Origin: Lotus japonicus
Taxonomy: Eukaryota; Streptophyta; Magnoliopsida; Fabales; Fabaceae
Length of the DNA: 64,000 nucleotides
Direction of reading: 5' to 3'
NCBI RefSeq assembly: GCF_012489685.1
Contig: NC_080045.1
Span: 48,257,096-48,321,095, forward strand
Part shown: positions 1 to 23,190 of the stretch, one piece after another
How the letters are laid out: the number at the start of each line of letters is the position of its first letter
Position numbering within the stretch: the stretch's first letter is position 1
Program-made: the position numbers and the translations under genes
Notes under the pieces: generated by a model
Seen by the model: the letters and a program-made list of their open reading frames with translations, nothing else
Database searches by the model: none
Told to the model about the DNA's origin: nothing

Positions 1-560
1 GCTTGTTTTTAATGTTTACCGGCTTTAAAATGCACTTTATGCACTTTATGGTTTTGACCTCGGATGCAGAAACTTCCTTCTGAAGAAAGATTTGGAACGT
101 CGATTAGAGTGGGCATACGCGTGTGTAATCTTCGTTTGAAGCTCCGAATAGAAAAAGTCTTCATCGTCGGTTGATTTTAGGGTTTTGAACTATCAGGGTT
201 TTAGTTTCGGCAAACGTCCGAGGATTGGAATCGGACGTTCGTACATCCTAGAGTTTCGCCTTGAAACGATTGTTATAAAAAGGAATAAGAGAAAGTCTTA
301 TACTCCTCTTGAAGATTTTTGGAATTTATTCCTATAGTGTTCCAAGGGTGGAACACTTCTTTTCCTAAGGTTCTTGTCCTAGGTTTTAAGCGAATACTAA
401 TCGTGCTATAACACTTATCGACCTTGATACAATCCTTAGACCCTTTCCTGAACTTTCTCTTTCATAAAACGAAAGTCAAGTTCCTCTCACGCTTACACAG
501 AATCCTATGCGTGAGCTGGAAATTATTTATTTATTGAATTCTAAAATCTTGGGTCTTACA
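1..560 (-). repeat. 3' LTR, partial
   Basis: Base 1 corresponds to base 4267 of the other LTR and base 560 to 4826, with a constant offset and no indels. It begins (minus strand) TGTAAGACCC at 560, directly after the polypurine tract. The rest of this LTR lies outside the window. Confidence 0.95.
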
Positions 561-580
561 ATACTACCCCCCAAAAAGAA
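561..580 (-). other. Polypurine tract of the Gypsy element
   Basis: The minus strand carries a run of six G residues preceded by T and A, then TAGTAT, directly abutting the 3' LTR start. This is the expected site for plus-strand priming. The flank between here and the gag stop (about 415 bases) is broken in all frames and shows no recognisable domain. Confidence 0.75.
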
Positions 581-995
581 AGTTTCGTCCTCGAAACTTG
601 GTGTCAGAGGAACTCGGAAGTGCCATTTCCCCACATAACATTTTCTAAGCTATCCTCTAGGCCTCGTTTGCCCATAGGCTCTTGATGACTCTCTCACAAA
701 TAACAACCTACAGTCTGCAACTCAAGGCTAGAACTTTCCGTCCTTAACCTTGTCACTGCTATGTCAATCAAATCCTTAGTTTACTATCCAAAGTCTGACA
801 GTCTCCAGGTTTTATCCACTTAGGACAAGAATTCTCAGACTTAAGGTCTACTACACCTTTAATAAGTTTGGACCTCTATTATCCTTTCGCTCTCTCACAC
901 TCCTCCTTGCAAAAGATACTACCCTACTCCTGGAACTCATACGACCTCTCATCAGAATCCGTCTCTTAACTTCTATTCCTTCTACTGTTTCATCT

Positions 996-2294
996 TTATG
1001 AAACAAGAGTAGATACTATCAGGTCGAACGGTAATTCTGTCACATCTAGTTTTAACCACGTCGCACAAGCTAAATCTATAACAGAATGTGTAGTACCACA
1101 ATTAAATAGTACGATAAGGGAATTACCCGGGATCTCGCGGGTACCGCGGATTAGACCCTCGTCTTTATCAACTTCAGTTCCACTAATGAAGTTGACCCTT
1201 CCACCAGCAGTAGGCCTTCTTGCCCTAGCAACATTTACAGCAACCTCAACTTTAGGAATCCTGCACTCTACGGCAGTGTGACCTGGCTTGTTGCAGTTCC
1301 AGCACAACAGAGGACCTTCAGTACAGCGATTAGCAAAATGCCCCTTTTTGTTGCACCTAAAGCAAGTCACATCCTCTCGGCTCACCGAAAGAGGTCTCGG
1401 TCCAGTTCCATCCCCGCCCGAGGGATAAAAAGTCCCAGAAGCTGCTCCCTCACCCTGGGAACGGAGGTATAGCTTCTTCTGATAGTGCTTGCCCTTGTCA
1501 TCTCTTCCTTGGTTAGTCCTTGTCGGACCACCACTTCCTTGGTTAGACTTGTTCAGACCTTGGTACTTTCCCCTTGCGTTATCAATGGCCTCGATTCCCT
1601 TGGTCTTCTCCACCAGCACTTGGTAGCGGTTCAGCCCTAGCGGTTGCACCGCCCTCTGTAGCTCATAACTCAGCCCATCAATGAAGCGCTCGCACATATA
1701 GCCTTCATCTATCTGTCCTCGAAAGTAGCGGAAATGTTTCGCCAACGACTCTAACTTAGAAGCATACTCAGCTACGGTCATGCCTCCTTGACGGAGTCTC
1801 AGAAATTGTGCTTCCTTAGCGGCTCTAGCACTAGCAGGAAAGTACTTGTCCAGGAAAGCTCCCCGGAAGCACTCCCAAGTGATAGCTTGAGGGTCGGCTT
1901 CCATCATAGCTCTAGCCCCGCGCCACCAATACTCAGCTTCACCAGTCAGCAGGTAGGTCGCATAATCCACTTTCATCTCAGCAGTGGTACGCAGAAAGGT
2001 GAAGATCTTCTCCAACTCCTGGAGCCATAAGTCAGCTTCTTCCGGATCGAAGCCCCCAGAGAACTTTGGCGGATCCTGACGCTTGAAATCGTTCAGACCC
2101 CTAGTCTGAGCAGCAGCTTGTTCACGCTCCTCACGCTGAACACGGCGAGCATTTTCTTCAGCATGGTTTTGTGCAGCCACCAGAGCAGCAGTAGCAGCAC
2201 GTTGAGCTTCAGCGTCTTCCCTTGCGACAGTGTTAGTAACTTGTTGTGCCATAAGGGCAGTTAGATTAGCAATAGCTTGCTCCATCGGATTCAT
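996..2294 (-). CDS. gag: Gypsy gag polyprotein with truncated protease
   Basis: This is the capsid/nucleocapsid protein of the retrotransposon. I start it at the ATG at 2294 (MNPMEQAIAN), because the open frame further upstream begins only at a GTG. The central part is a retrotransposon gag capsid domain (DPPKFSGGFDPEEADLW through FLRLRQGGMTVAEY). It is followed by a basic linker and two CCHC zinc knuckles, CFRCNKKGHFANRC and CWNCNKPGHTAVEC. After the knuckles an aspartic-protease region begins, but the usual D-S/C-G-A active-site loop reads NCGT, so the catalytic Asp is Asn. The frame stops about 20 residues later. The remaining pol is missing, so this could supply only gag in trans. Confidence 0.88.
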   Translation of the reverse strand: MNPMEQAIANLTALMAQQVTNTVAREDAEAQRAATAALVAAQNHAEENARRVQREEREQAAAQTRGLNDFKRQDPPKFSGGFDPEEADLWLQELEKIFTFLRTTAEMKVDYATYLLTGEAEYWWRGARAMMEADPQAITWECFRGAFLDKYFPASARAAKEAQFLRLRQGGMTVAEYASKLESLAKHFRYFRGQIDEGYMCERFIDGLSYELQRAVQPLGLNRYQVLVEKTKGIEAIDNARGKYQGLNKSNQGSGGPTRTNQGRDDKGKHYQKKLYLRSQGEGAASGTFYPSGGDGTGPRPLSVSREDVTCFRCNKKGHFANRCTEGPLLCWNCNKPGHTAVECRIPKVEVAVNVARARRPTAGGRVNFISGTEVDKDEGLIRGTREIPGNSLIVLFNCGTTHSVIDLACATWLKLDVTELPFDLIVSTLVS

Positions 2295-2611
2295 GTTGTC
2301 TGAACCTTGAGTCTCGTCCAGTTGTGGAAACCTCCTGTTCCTGTTTTCATGAACAGTCAAAGACCACAACAGATACTCAGGCCAGAACAACACGAGGCTC
2401 TATAATAACTAACTATGTATATACTTATATCAAATGTATAATTAACGATAAATAGCATAAGGTTATTCACCTAAGAACAACCTTCAAGAATAATTTATAT
2501 AAACAGTAATCAAGCACACCCTTCCTCCGATTGACACCCCATCAATCGGTCTCAGAGTTCAAACATCTTAAGCAGACACTCTACCCAAAAGCTCTAGTTT
2601 TCTCAACCAAA

Positions 2612-2623
2612 GCTCTGATACCA
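2612..2623 (-). other. Primer-binding site for initiator tRNA-Met
   Basis: The minus strand reads TGGTATCAGAGC four bases after the 5' LTR end. This is the standard plant primer-binding site complementary to the 3' end of tRNA-iMet. Confidence 0.92.
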
Positions 2624-2627
2624 CAAT

Positions 2628-4826
2628 TGTAACGCCCCAATTTCTCAACTGAGGAATCACATTAGTTACCTAACCAAATCTAAGGACTATTTCGTAATCC
2701 TAAGAAAACACGATATATTTTTTCTCTTTTCGAAACAACTAAACATAGTTGAATACATAACATAGACTTTATTAAACAACCCGTTCCCGACATATAATAA
2801 TAGTGCCTTACAATATCGTAAGCAGGTTTCCAAAATAAGTACGCTCACTTAGACAAGTGGCGAAGATAAGGTTTAAACAACAGAGTTTTCAGATGGAGAA
2901 AGAAACTCAGACATAGTCCTCCAAAAAGGGAGAAGCAACTGTTTCATCCACCTCTACTCGACCGCCCACGGTCACGGTCTCCAACTCGAACAGCTAAGCT
3001 TCAGCGGAAGGCTCTCCATCGCCTAATAGCGTTAAGCGCCCAAACAACAAATAGCAAATAGAAAGGGTTAACTCCATGCAATTACCATGTATGAAAGAGA
3101 AAATCATGCTATTCAAATTTAATTACCTATCATGGTAAATAAACTAGCAACATAACTACACTCATATATCAACAACTTAACATATGACATCAAATCAGAT
3201 ATCAAAAACCTCAACAATATAACATCAATTCAGATATCAACAGCCTCAACAATATAATATCAATTCAGATGTCGACAACCTCAACAAAATAGATTAACTC
3301 AGCTATCAACCACTTAAAATATCAGATGACAATAAAACCAACAATATGAGTTGATCAATAACGTCTCAACAGACGGGACAACCAGGTGAACACAATCACC
3401 TGACAGCCACTTAAACGTCACACAAGACGGGACAACCAGGTGAACACAATCACCTGACAGCCACTTATTGCGCCACACAAGGCGGGACAACCGGGTGAAC
3501 ACAATCACCTCATTGCCGCTTATCGCCACACAAGGCAGGACAACCAGGTGAACATAATCACCTGACCGCTGCATATACGTCAACTCAATTCCATATCAGC
3601 ATAAACACATCAAGCTCTATTGAGCGATGAATCAATAATTCAGTGTTGAAAAACATAACCCTGTCATATCAACTAGAAAGCAGTAATGACAGAAACCAGT
3701 AAACGGCCGAAGCCTCTCAGAAAACGGAGACACACGTCTCAATAAGTTCATTCAGCTGAAGCCTTCAGAAAACATTTGGCACAAGCCTCAGAAACAGTCA
3801 ATATAAGCAAGCATACAACATTGCAAACATAATAATCATAATCCAATGCCAATCAATATAAACATCTTCATCTCAAACGCATGCAATGCGATAAAAGAAG
3901 GCAAGACTCAAAGACGCTCTAAACTGAGTTACTCTTACCTTCGTGAGTAGAAGTTGGGCATGGAAGGTGTGAACCTTGAGGCCTACCCGTAGCAACGAAC
4001 AGAGCAACGATCAGGCAAGAACCGGAAAAAAAACTCTTCCTCCTTTCTCCCTCAAGCTCACCCACGGCCAACAAAGAAAATGAAAAGGGATGGTGTGATT
4101 TTTTTGAGTTTTTGAAGTCCTATATATAGGAAATTGAAAACGTGAGAAAATGTTTATTTCGCGATTCCGATTTTTCCTACTGATTCCAACGCATTTTAGA
4201 CACGATATTCTTCCCGCTGAATCTTCTAATTCTTCAAAGAAATATCAGTGATTTTTGGTTTTCGAGGCTTGTTTTTAATGTTTACCGGCTTTAAAATGCA
4301 CTTTATGCACTTTATGGTTTTGACCTCGGATGCAGAAACTTCCTTCTGAAGAAAAATTTGGAACGTCGATTAGAGTGGGCGCACGCGTGTGGAATCTTCG
4401 TTTGAAGCTCCGAATAGAAAAAGTCTTCATCGTCGGTTGATTTTAGGGTTTTGAACTATCAGGGTTTTAGTTTCGGCAAACGTCCGAGGATTGGAATCGG
4501 ACGTTCGTACATCCTAGAGTTTCGCCTTGAAACGATTGTTATAAAAAGGAATAAGAGAAAGTCTTATACTCCTCTTGAAGATTTTTGGAATTTATTCCTA
4601 TAGTGTTCCAAGGGTGGAACACTTCTTTTCCTAAGGTTCTTGTCCTAGGTTTTAAGCGAATACTAATCGTGCTATAACACTTATCGACCTTGATACAATC
4701 CTTAGACCCTTTCCTGAACTTTCTCCTTCATAAAACGAAAGTCAAGTTCCTCTCACGCTTACACAGAATCCTATGCGTGAACTGGAAATTATTTATTTAT
4801 TGAATTCTAAAATCTTGGGTCTTACA
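2628..4826 (-). repeat. 5' LTR of the Gypsy element (2199 bp)
   Basis: The ends are TGTAAGACCC at 4826 and GTTACA at 2628 on the minus strand. A TATA-like CCTATATATAGG lies at 4119-4130 and is the likely promoter core. A minisatellite lies inside (separate entry). The same LTR family recurs as a solo LTR at 48800-51658. Confidence 0.93.
3372..3590. repeat. Four-unit minisatellite inside the LTR
   Basis: About 54-bp units start with GACGGGACAACCAGGTG-type sequence and end in a CAGCCACTT-type sequence. Units begin near 3372, 3426, 3481 and 3534. The related solo LTR has its own diverged four-unit version at 49443-49660. Confidence 0.85.
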
Positions 4827-5459
4827 GCGACGACAGTGGAGGGTGGAGGCAATGGTGGTGGTGGTGGCGATAGGGTGGCGGTTGTGGTGTCGGTGGTGGA
4901 GACATTATGGTGGTGGTGGCGATAGGGTGGTGGTGTCGGTGGTGGTGGCGGTGGCGGCAACACCGGTGGTGGCGGCGGCGGTGGTGGCAGCGATGGTGGT
5001 TGTGGTGTTGGCGACGATACGGTGGTGGTGGTGGTAAGGCGGTGGCGGCTGCAGTAGCGTGGCGGCAACGGTGGAGGGTGGAGGCAATGGTGATGGTGGT
5101 GGCGATAGGGTGGTGGTTGTGGTGTCGGTGGCGGCGATTATGGTGGTGGTGGCGATAGGGTGGTGGTTGTGGTGGCGGTAGGGCGGTGGTGGTGGTGGTG
5201 ACGGTTGGGCGGCGGTGGTGATCGGGTGGTGGCGGCAACACCCGGTGGTGGTGCTAATGGTGGTGTAAGTTGGCAGCAATGGAGGGTGGTAGTGATGGTG
5301 ACTTATGCGTCACAACCTTATCATGTCTTATCCATCACTCACATGATGGATTAAATAATACGTCATTTTAACGTATAAGGGGACTTTGATGGATAAACTC
5401 ATAATGTATTGTATAAGCTTATACTATCATGCCTAATATGGCGTGCCAAACGAGCCCTG
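4827..5459 (-). repeat. GGT/CCA-core repeat, copy A (cut by the Gypsy insertion)
   Basis: A 450-bp core of degenerate GGT/GGC triplets includes longer units such as GGCGATAGGGTGG repeated several times. It is followed by a unique AT-rich tail (5300-5459) that matches the arms of copies B (23858 onward) and C (54151 onward), including TTATACAATACATTATGA and GGCACGCCATATTAGG on the minus strand. The Gypsy LTR abuts the core at 4826/4827, so the element was probably split. Proline-, histidine- or threonine-rich open frames here are translations of the triplets, not genes. Confidence 0.75.
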
Positions 5460-6733
5460 AAAGTTTCATTGAAATAAGAAGACCAACATATCTAACCAGA
5501 TACAAGCACAATGCAAACTGGGAAATTGTCCACCCAAATCTCATCACCATGAGTGAGAGAATACCTAGCTATGCCATTGGCAACCTTATTAGCAGCCCTA
5601 AAAATATGAACAAAAGAAATACTACTAAATAAAACAGCAAGCTTCACATAATTTTATAATAAAATGACATCATAGTTATATTTTTTTTATTCATCAGAAA
5701 ATATTACAGGTCAAACAAACAAAAAGCTAAAGAGGGGGGACATAGAGCCTCTCAACATGAGAGTTTTCAGTTCAATGGGACCTCTGTGACATTAAGTCAA
5801 TAACACACAGAGAGGAGAGACTAGCACTCAAACTTACAAGTGAGTGCAGAAGCGTTGCAAGTTCAAGAAACTCAATGAATGTTTACAATCCTCCACACAC
5901 GTTGTAGCATATTTTTAGTGTCCTTCATGCATGTCAAAATCTATCAATCCTTGTATGATCAATAGCAGCCACCACCTCCATACAATCCATTCATTCTTAA
6001 TCACGTACTTATTTAAATGTTTATCAAAATCAACATGTAATATCTCTTATTTTAAATAAAACAATAATTTGATAGTGCAATGGAATTAGGTACTCTAAAG
6101 AAAATAATAAGTTAACATTAAATTAAAAGAATAAAATAATACTTGGATATATTTTTAAACTGTTTTTTTTGGAAAACCTTTTTTAAACTATATTCAAATC
6201 ATTGATTCTTTATTATATTTTCAAAATAATAATTATTTTATAACTCTTACCTTATCTTAAAATTTTATTAAACAATTCATCTTAAAATAGAAATATGGTT
6301 TAAAGTTTTTGAAAGCAATATAATATAAATTTTTGGGAGAAATTTGAGAATCGGTGAGAAAAGATATAAATGACCCATGATGAAGAGATTTTTTTTTTCA
6401 AAACGAAAACAATGCAGGAGAGGCAAGTGATATACACTTGCTCAAAGAATAAAAGAGAGAGAATAAGAATATGATGACATGACCTCATGTGATAAAGAGT
6501 GTAGTGTTTGAGTTTTTCACTCTCTAGAGTGAAGACTCAAATTTATAGTATACCTGATAATGGGTCGCCGTTTAAAATTATTCTAATGAAAATAGAAAAA
6601 GATATATTTAATTTCACTTCTTCTACATATAATTTCACAAATACGTAATTTTGATTTTATAGTTTTAGTTGCTCCTTTCTAGGATATGTTGGCAGGCTTC
6701 CATCCATTATATGAAACTTCATGTAGAATGGTA
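5460..6733. other. AT-rich intergenic DNA, nothing recognised
   Basis: There are only short frames with no family resemblance. No RNA gene or TSD-bounded element was found by eye. Confidence 0.5.
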
Positions 6734-7969
6734 CTCCCTCCATTCCAAAACTATTGTAGTTTTAGGGATTGTTTGGTTGGAGGAGAATGGAGGGGAGGGG
6801 AGAGGAGGGGAGGGATTTTTAAAATTTAATTTTGTTTGGTTCAAACTTTAGGAGGGGAGGGGAGGGGAATGGAGGGGAGCAAAATCCCTCCAATCTCAAT
6901 TTTTTAATCCCTCCAAAAGTGGGGGAATTAGGAGGGGAAATAAATTTCGGACAAAAATAACCCTACTCAAATTTAAAAATTCCAATCAAATTCATTTCAC
7001 GTTATTTTCTTCCTTCTTCAAACCAAACACTGCTGCCCCCTCTCCGATCTCTTTCTCCGCCGCCGGCACTGCATGCAGTTGATTGATCAATCGGTCATGT
7101 TTTTATCTATATAGCCCTTTTTGTTTGATTACTAGTTTTGTTTTTGTTACTGTGTGAACTTGATTGTGGGTCTGATATTTCACCTGGTTTGCTGTGGGTT
7201 GTTTTTTCCTTCATTGCTCCACTGGTTTGTTGTGTAATTATGCACCGAGTTTCTCCTTCTTCTTTGGCACTGGATAGCTTTTGGCCTAGTCCCACAGGGT
7301 GTTTCTTCCACGATGGTGATTGGTTCTCATTTTGTGATTGGATTCGTGGGGCAGCAGTAGGTGTTCTTTTGCGTTTTTCTTGCTGTTTCCATGTCCCCTG
7401 TTCCTTTCTTTCTTTTTCTTTTCATATGTTTTGTTTAAATTGATGAAATAGTTGACATTATTACTGGTAATAAATCTTGCAGTTTTGTTGATGATAGGTA
7501 TAAAAGTAATTTTAATTATAAAATATCTTCCCTCCCCTCATGAACCAAATAAAAAAAAGTTATTTTCCCTTCCCTCTCTTCTATGAACCAAACACAATAA
7601 GTATTAAAATCTCTCCCCTCCCTTCCCCTCCCCTCCATTAAAATCCCTCCCCTCCCCTCCCCTCATTTGAACCAAACAGTATGTTAGTTTTTTCACTAAG
7701 TTTAAGAGTTCATTAATTGATGTTATAATTTGACTGAAACACCCTTATTTAATATGAGTTATATGAAAGAGAGAGAATGAAAATCATTGGTTAACTAATT
7801 TGTGAGAATTGTGATTGATGAAAATAAGATGTGGTATTTGGGAGATACAATATTAAATGAGGGCATGGATGGAAGAGAATGAGATAAAGTGCTTTGAAAA
7901 TGTAAAATAACAATGGTTTTGGAACAAAACAAAAAAGTTAAAACTACAATAGTTTTGGAACGGAGGGAG
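6734..7969. mobile_element. Stowaway-like MITE (interrupted)
   Basis: Near-perfect TIRs begin CTCCCTCC(A/G)TTCCAAAACT and continue through ATTGTAGTTTT. They are flanked by TA at 6732-6733 and 7970-7971. Without the 919-bp insertion the element is about 317 bp, a normal size for Stowaway. Confidence 0.88.
6765..7683. mobile_element. Tourist/PIF-Harbinger-like element nested in the Stowaway
   Basis: The terminal sequences GGGATTGTTTGGTT and (reverse complement) CATACTGTTTGGTT are flanked by TTA at 6762-6764 and 7684-7686. This is the 3-bp target of PIF/Harbinger elements. Just inside both ends lie purine/pyrimidine tracts made of AGGGG units. The interior holds a GC-rich patch near 7030-7070 and a 101-codon frame at 7138-7443 without recognisable homology. 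No transposase is visible, so it is non-autonomous. Confidence 0.78.
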
Positions 7970-8745
7970 TATGAGCTAATTGCTCCATACAGAAAACAAA
8001 AAGGTAGGGAGAGATTTAGTAACCTTGCCGTAGGGCAAGGGTAGGAGCAAGTAAAGGTAATATAGATCCATTATAGAGAAGGGAAAGGTCTGGGGAGGTA
8101 GTACTAAGCATGATAAGAGAAACAATGGTTGCATGGAAACCAAAGTCTTCCAAAGTAGCCCTAAGAGAAGTCTAATCCACAAGGGTCATATAATATACCA
8201 ATTTGTAGTGAAGTAATCCCAATTTAACTAGTCAAATTTGTTTAAACAGATTGAAAAGTAGATTTAACACACATCAACCATCATAGATAAAACTGCCTAA
8301 ATGCACAGCAATCCCTGTTTTCTAATTCATAACAGGGGCGCCAGCAATTCCGTTTCCTCAATGTACATTAGAAGAAAACAGTCAGGTACGAAATATGCAT
8401 ATAAAGGGTGCAACTGCAGAGCATTTTCACAGTTTCTTTCCCTTTCCTTCAGCAGAAAAATGGAGAATGTATTATTACTATATGAACAAATTCCTAAAGT
8501 AATAGTATCTCTTCATGAATGGGTCCATGCTGAAATATTCATGGAAGAACATCTGAAGAGGTATAAGAGGAGTCAGCCAAAGCTTCATGAAGAACTTTCA
8601 ATGAGCTTTTAAGCCATGAATGGACCCAACATTGAACGGACAATATACAGAGTAATGAACAAGTGTGGGCATGTCAAAGGAATGTTGTGGGAACAGAACT
8701 AAGACCCTTGACACACACAAAGAAGTCTTCAGACCACACGGTTCC
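7970..8745 (-). other. 3' flank and probable 3'UTR of the casein kinase 1-like gene
   Basis: There is no coding signal. The stretch nearest the stop codon (about 8300-8745) is the probable 3'UTR. I cannot place the polyadenylation site. Confidence 0.45.
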
Positions 8746-14057
<5,312 letters not shown>

Positions 14058-14722
14058 GATGATAAACCTAATCTCTTGACCCTTGCTAAATTACAAAACC
14101 CCTCAATTAAAAAAGAAAAAAAATTCTTTTTATGCTTATTCAGAGTGTCTCATCAACTATTCACACTTCTTTACAAAGCAACCTTAGATCCAACAAGATT
14201 TAACATTAACACAGATCCAAACGTGTATTGAATAACTCAAAATTTTCAGGCTATTGATCAATGAAAATAAGATCAAGAACAAGAAATCTAGAATCTAGAA
14301 AGCACCCATTTCTGGGGTGAACTCAAAGAACCCTTTTTTTCCTCTTCTTCGGAGAAAACAGCCAAGATAACGAAAAGGGTGTGACAAAAATCGGAGTAAC
14401 TTGGAGTAGATGAACTGTATTTTGCTCTACTGTGAAAAATGCAAAACTGTAGAAAGATGGTGAAGAAGAAGAAGTAAGAGGGGAATCTAATGGGTAGGAT
14501 GTTCTTGGCCTGAGATAGGTACTGGGTTTGGCATCAGCGACTTCCGGATCTGTCTTTGAGAGCAGACAGTGGATTTTCTAGGAAAATTTTCAGATTCCGG
14601 GAAAAGAAAAGAAAAGAAAAGAAAATGGGATGAAAGAGAAAGAGAAAATGGAGAGAAAATGTTGATGTGAGGTCGGAGAAGGAAAGGTCCAAACCGGATG
14701 ACGGTCCATACTAATACGATCA

Positions 14723-14731
14723 TATTTTATA
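14723..14731 (-). promoter_or_regulatory. Probable TATA box of the CKL gene
   Basis: The minus strand has TATAAAATA about 670 bases upstream of the start codon, placing transcription start near 14695. The leader between is purine/pyrimidine-rich with several AAAAG repeats near 14602-14624. No test of promoter activity is possible here. Confidence 0.5.
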
Positions 14732-14739
14732 TAATTTTT

Positions 14740-16333
14740 TTAAAAAATCATTTTACTTTATAATTATTTTAATTTTATGTAATCTTAATTATTTTATAGT
14801 CCTTTTTAATACTCTTATCTTATAACTCAAGATTTGGGCATAACTTTTGTGGTTAATTCTCATATTGCTATGTATTTAAGGTATTAATGTGTTTATCTGG
14901 CAATATAAAAAGAGTGATCGAGTACTGGATGTTTATAAAAAAAATTGTTAATGTGTTTATGGATATTAATCAAGTGTGTTTAGGTACAAAAAAACCACTT
15001 GCCAAGAAAGCCAAATTAGGCTTTCCCATACCAAAAAAATGTGAAAGCATGCTCCTCCTCATTCCCTTAACATTAAATTGAATTCAACTCTTATTCAGAC
15101 ATGCATATGTAAATATAAATATAAGACACAAAATGCTTGATTTTCTAAAATAACAAACACTTTAAAAAAAATGAAGAGAGATTAAAACAACAGATGTTAT
15201 AAGCGGAGGTAGTATATCATCCAAACAAGATGCATTTTGTAAAATACTTTAGAATAAAAAGTATACAAATATAAATCATGTTACATGAAACCACTTTTAA
15301 AGCTTGTTTATTTCTCAGTTTTCATTAAAACTTGGGTTTGCAAAACTTGGCAAGAGACATGAGTTGAGGTAAACTTGGTTTTATGTGCCTCAAAAAGAGG
15401 GAATCATAAAAATCAAATAGCCTATTGACCAAACTCAATTGTCTAAATCCAAGTTAACATAAAAGCAATTTCTTACACTTCAATCCAAACACGCACTTGA
15501 TTGTAGGCACAATCACAAGCTATGAAAATGGAGTTTTATGCTCTTGACTAAACATTAACTTTGAAATATTTTCAGTAAAGTCACTTAATGCAAAATAAAT
15601 TAAGTAAATATGAAATAAATATTTCCTTTCTAAATAATAAAGCCATATTCATAACCATTTAATTTAAAATTGTGAAAAGCAGAAAAGAAAAGCTAGTGCA
15701 ATGAATGGATGCAATATCTAGTGTTCTTTTAGAAAAGTTCAGAAACTTATTCCAAAGTACAGTTGAGCATTATTTACCATCAAATGATCATCAATAACGT
15801 TTGAAAAAGCTTTGATTGTGTTCTAAACAAAATACTATCAATTATAGGTTCATACAAGAAATTGCTAGGAATCTCTAAAATTTGTTGTTAGGTATTATAG
15901 AATCTGTATCCATAAGAAATTGAAAATACGGATTTGATTTGATTAAATTTTACCTTTCAAACTACAGAATCTCTACCTGATAGTTAAAGAATGTGATAAC
16001 ATCACAACTTTTCCAGCACATGAGCATTATCTTAATTACAAAAAATGACTTGGACACTTCACATATTTCACCTTGAGAAATGGTGAACAAAAGAATACAC
16101 CCCAACCAAAAATGTAAAGAATAAATACCTTGAGATTTTTCTACACACTTATATCCCTGTCAACCCAAAACCCAGCTATCCAAAACCATAAAGATTCCGA
16201 GCCTTTGCTCCATAACTATCCACGCCAAACTAACAAAAGAATTCAGAAAAGTAAAAAAATCTGAGTTCAACTTGGCATTTTTGTCATATTTAAATGACCA
16301 TCTAAAAGCCCTGTAAAATATTATCAGTTTGTA
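14740..16333. other. Intergenic DNA between the two kinase genes
   Basis: AT-rich sequence with no supported gene. The right part (about 16150-16333) probably includes the 3'UTR of the NDR kinase gene. Confidence 0.5.
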
Positions 16334-22012
<5,679 letters not shown>

Positions 22013-22163
22013 TTTATAAAGCTTTTGAGACTTCTGTACTTATGCTCTATTTCACCAACCACTAGGGATCACAAGTTTTCTCAACCAAATATTTCTTTTA
22101 GCCAGAAACGAAAATCACATTGCCTTCTTCACCAAAAGATTCCAAGGCACTTAGCTCTTACTT

Positions 22164-23094
22164 CTGTCAAACAGGAAAATAAATGGCATTGAATCAATAA
22201 ACTTAAGCATCAACACTTTTTTTTAAACTGATCTAAATACAAATTGCAAAACTTCAACAGACAGACCGAGTATACAAATATCTATAGTCTATAGTCACTA
22301 AATCTGAAGCAACAATTTGATACTAACCCAAACAAAAATAATAAAATCAAGTACTCAAAATAAATAAATAAAAACACAACCGGGAAAAGGGTGATCACAA
22401 AAACCCAATTTCAACTGGACAAACTGTCAGAGCAAGTAAGCAAATGCAGTTTTAAGGAAGTGATTAAACTTAACAGAGAAAAAATGGGACAATATGCCAT
22501 AAAGTTCAGAAAATGTAAACCACTCACTAAGATCCTTACCTTGCAGCAAAATTAGACTTCAAAAAATATTGATAAACTATGCGGTGTCAAAACAGTTTAA
22601 CAGCAAATTTGAACAAAATAAAAGCTAGTACAACATAAAAGCACAAAATTCAAAGCTTCAGTACCTATCTTCAGTACAAAAAGTGACCCCCCACACTCAT
22701 CAAGCACACTCAAATTCACACAGTACAAGTTAAATCTCTCCAATGGGTAAACATACACACGATCAAGTTACAATCTTGAACAACCAGATGACCCTATCAC
22801 CCAAAAAAAATCAGACTTTCACTCCACAGTCCTCAGATATTCTAATCTAACCAACCAAACAGACCCAGATAACCAAAAACTCAAAAAATTGAATTTTTGA
22901 AGACACCCACCATTGAAATCAACATAAAAATCAAAACCAATAAAGCATCAGTTGCAAAAGCAAACAAAATTAATTTTTTTGAATTGAAAGAGCAAAAGGG
23001 TGATCAGAAAAGTAAAAAAAAAAACTCCAATTGAAAGGAATCAACAAAGGTTGTGGAAGTGGAATGAGAGTGAGTGAGAGAAGAGCGAGATTAC
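22164..23094 (-). other. Inferred 5'UTR intron of the NDR kinase gene
   Basis: An acceptor TTTGACAG lies at 22171-22164, just before the leader exon 22163-22013. A donor (GTAATC) lies at 23094. The first leader exon would then be about 23095-23190. The stretch between has no coding signal. This is read from splice-site sequence only. Confidence 0.5.
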
Positions 23095-23190
23095 CGGTGT
23101 GAAGAGGACCACTATGCGATCATCATTCTCAAGTCTCATTCATTCTCTGGTTTTCTCTTCTTCTTTTTTTCTTTTCTGTTTCAATTTTTG

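Larger units (their letters stand above)
1..4826 (-). mobile_element. Ty3/Gypsy (Tekay/Del-like) LTR retrotransposon, pol-deleted, 3' end cut by window edge
   Basis: On the minus strand this reads LTR (4826 to 2628), tRNA-iMet primer-binding site, gag, a short remnant, a polypurine tract, then a second LTR that leaves the window at base 1. The LTRs start TGTAAGACCC and end in GTTACA (TG...CA). The internal region is only about 2.07 kb. I see gag and the first part of a protease but no reverse transcriptase, RNase H, integrase or chromodomain, so the element cannot be autonomous. The two LTR copies align without gaps over 560 bases with about six differences by eye, which suggests recent insertion. 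The polypurine tract context (a GAGGACGAAA motif then a G run) is typical of Tekay/Del chromoviruses. The right flank is GCGAC; the left target-site copy lies outside the window. Confidence 0.92.

Noticed and set aside
2295..2393. N-terminal extension of gag
   Set aside because: It begins with GTG rather than ATG; MNPMEQ at 2294 is the natural start.
3372..3590. Regular spaced repeats resembling a CRISPR array
   Set aside because: Units are directly adjacent minisatellite copies in an LTR of a plant genome; no unique spacers or cas genes.
4793..5279. Pro/His/Thr-rich and Gly/Val/Trp-rich open frames on both strands
   Set aside because: All derive from the GGT/GGC triplet tract; every frame is open for compositional reasons.
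7138..7443. 101-codon frame in the Tourist-like element
   Set aside because: No homology or splice context; inside a non-autonomous element.
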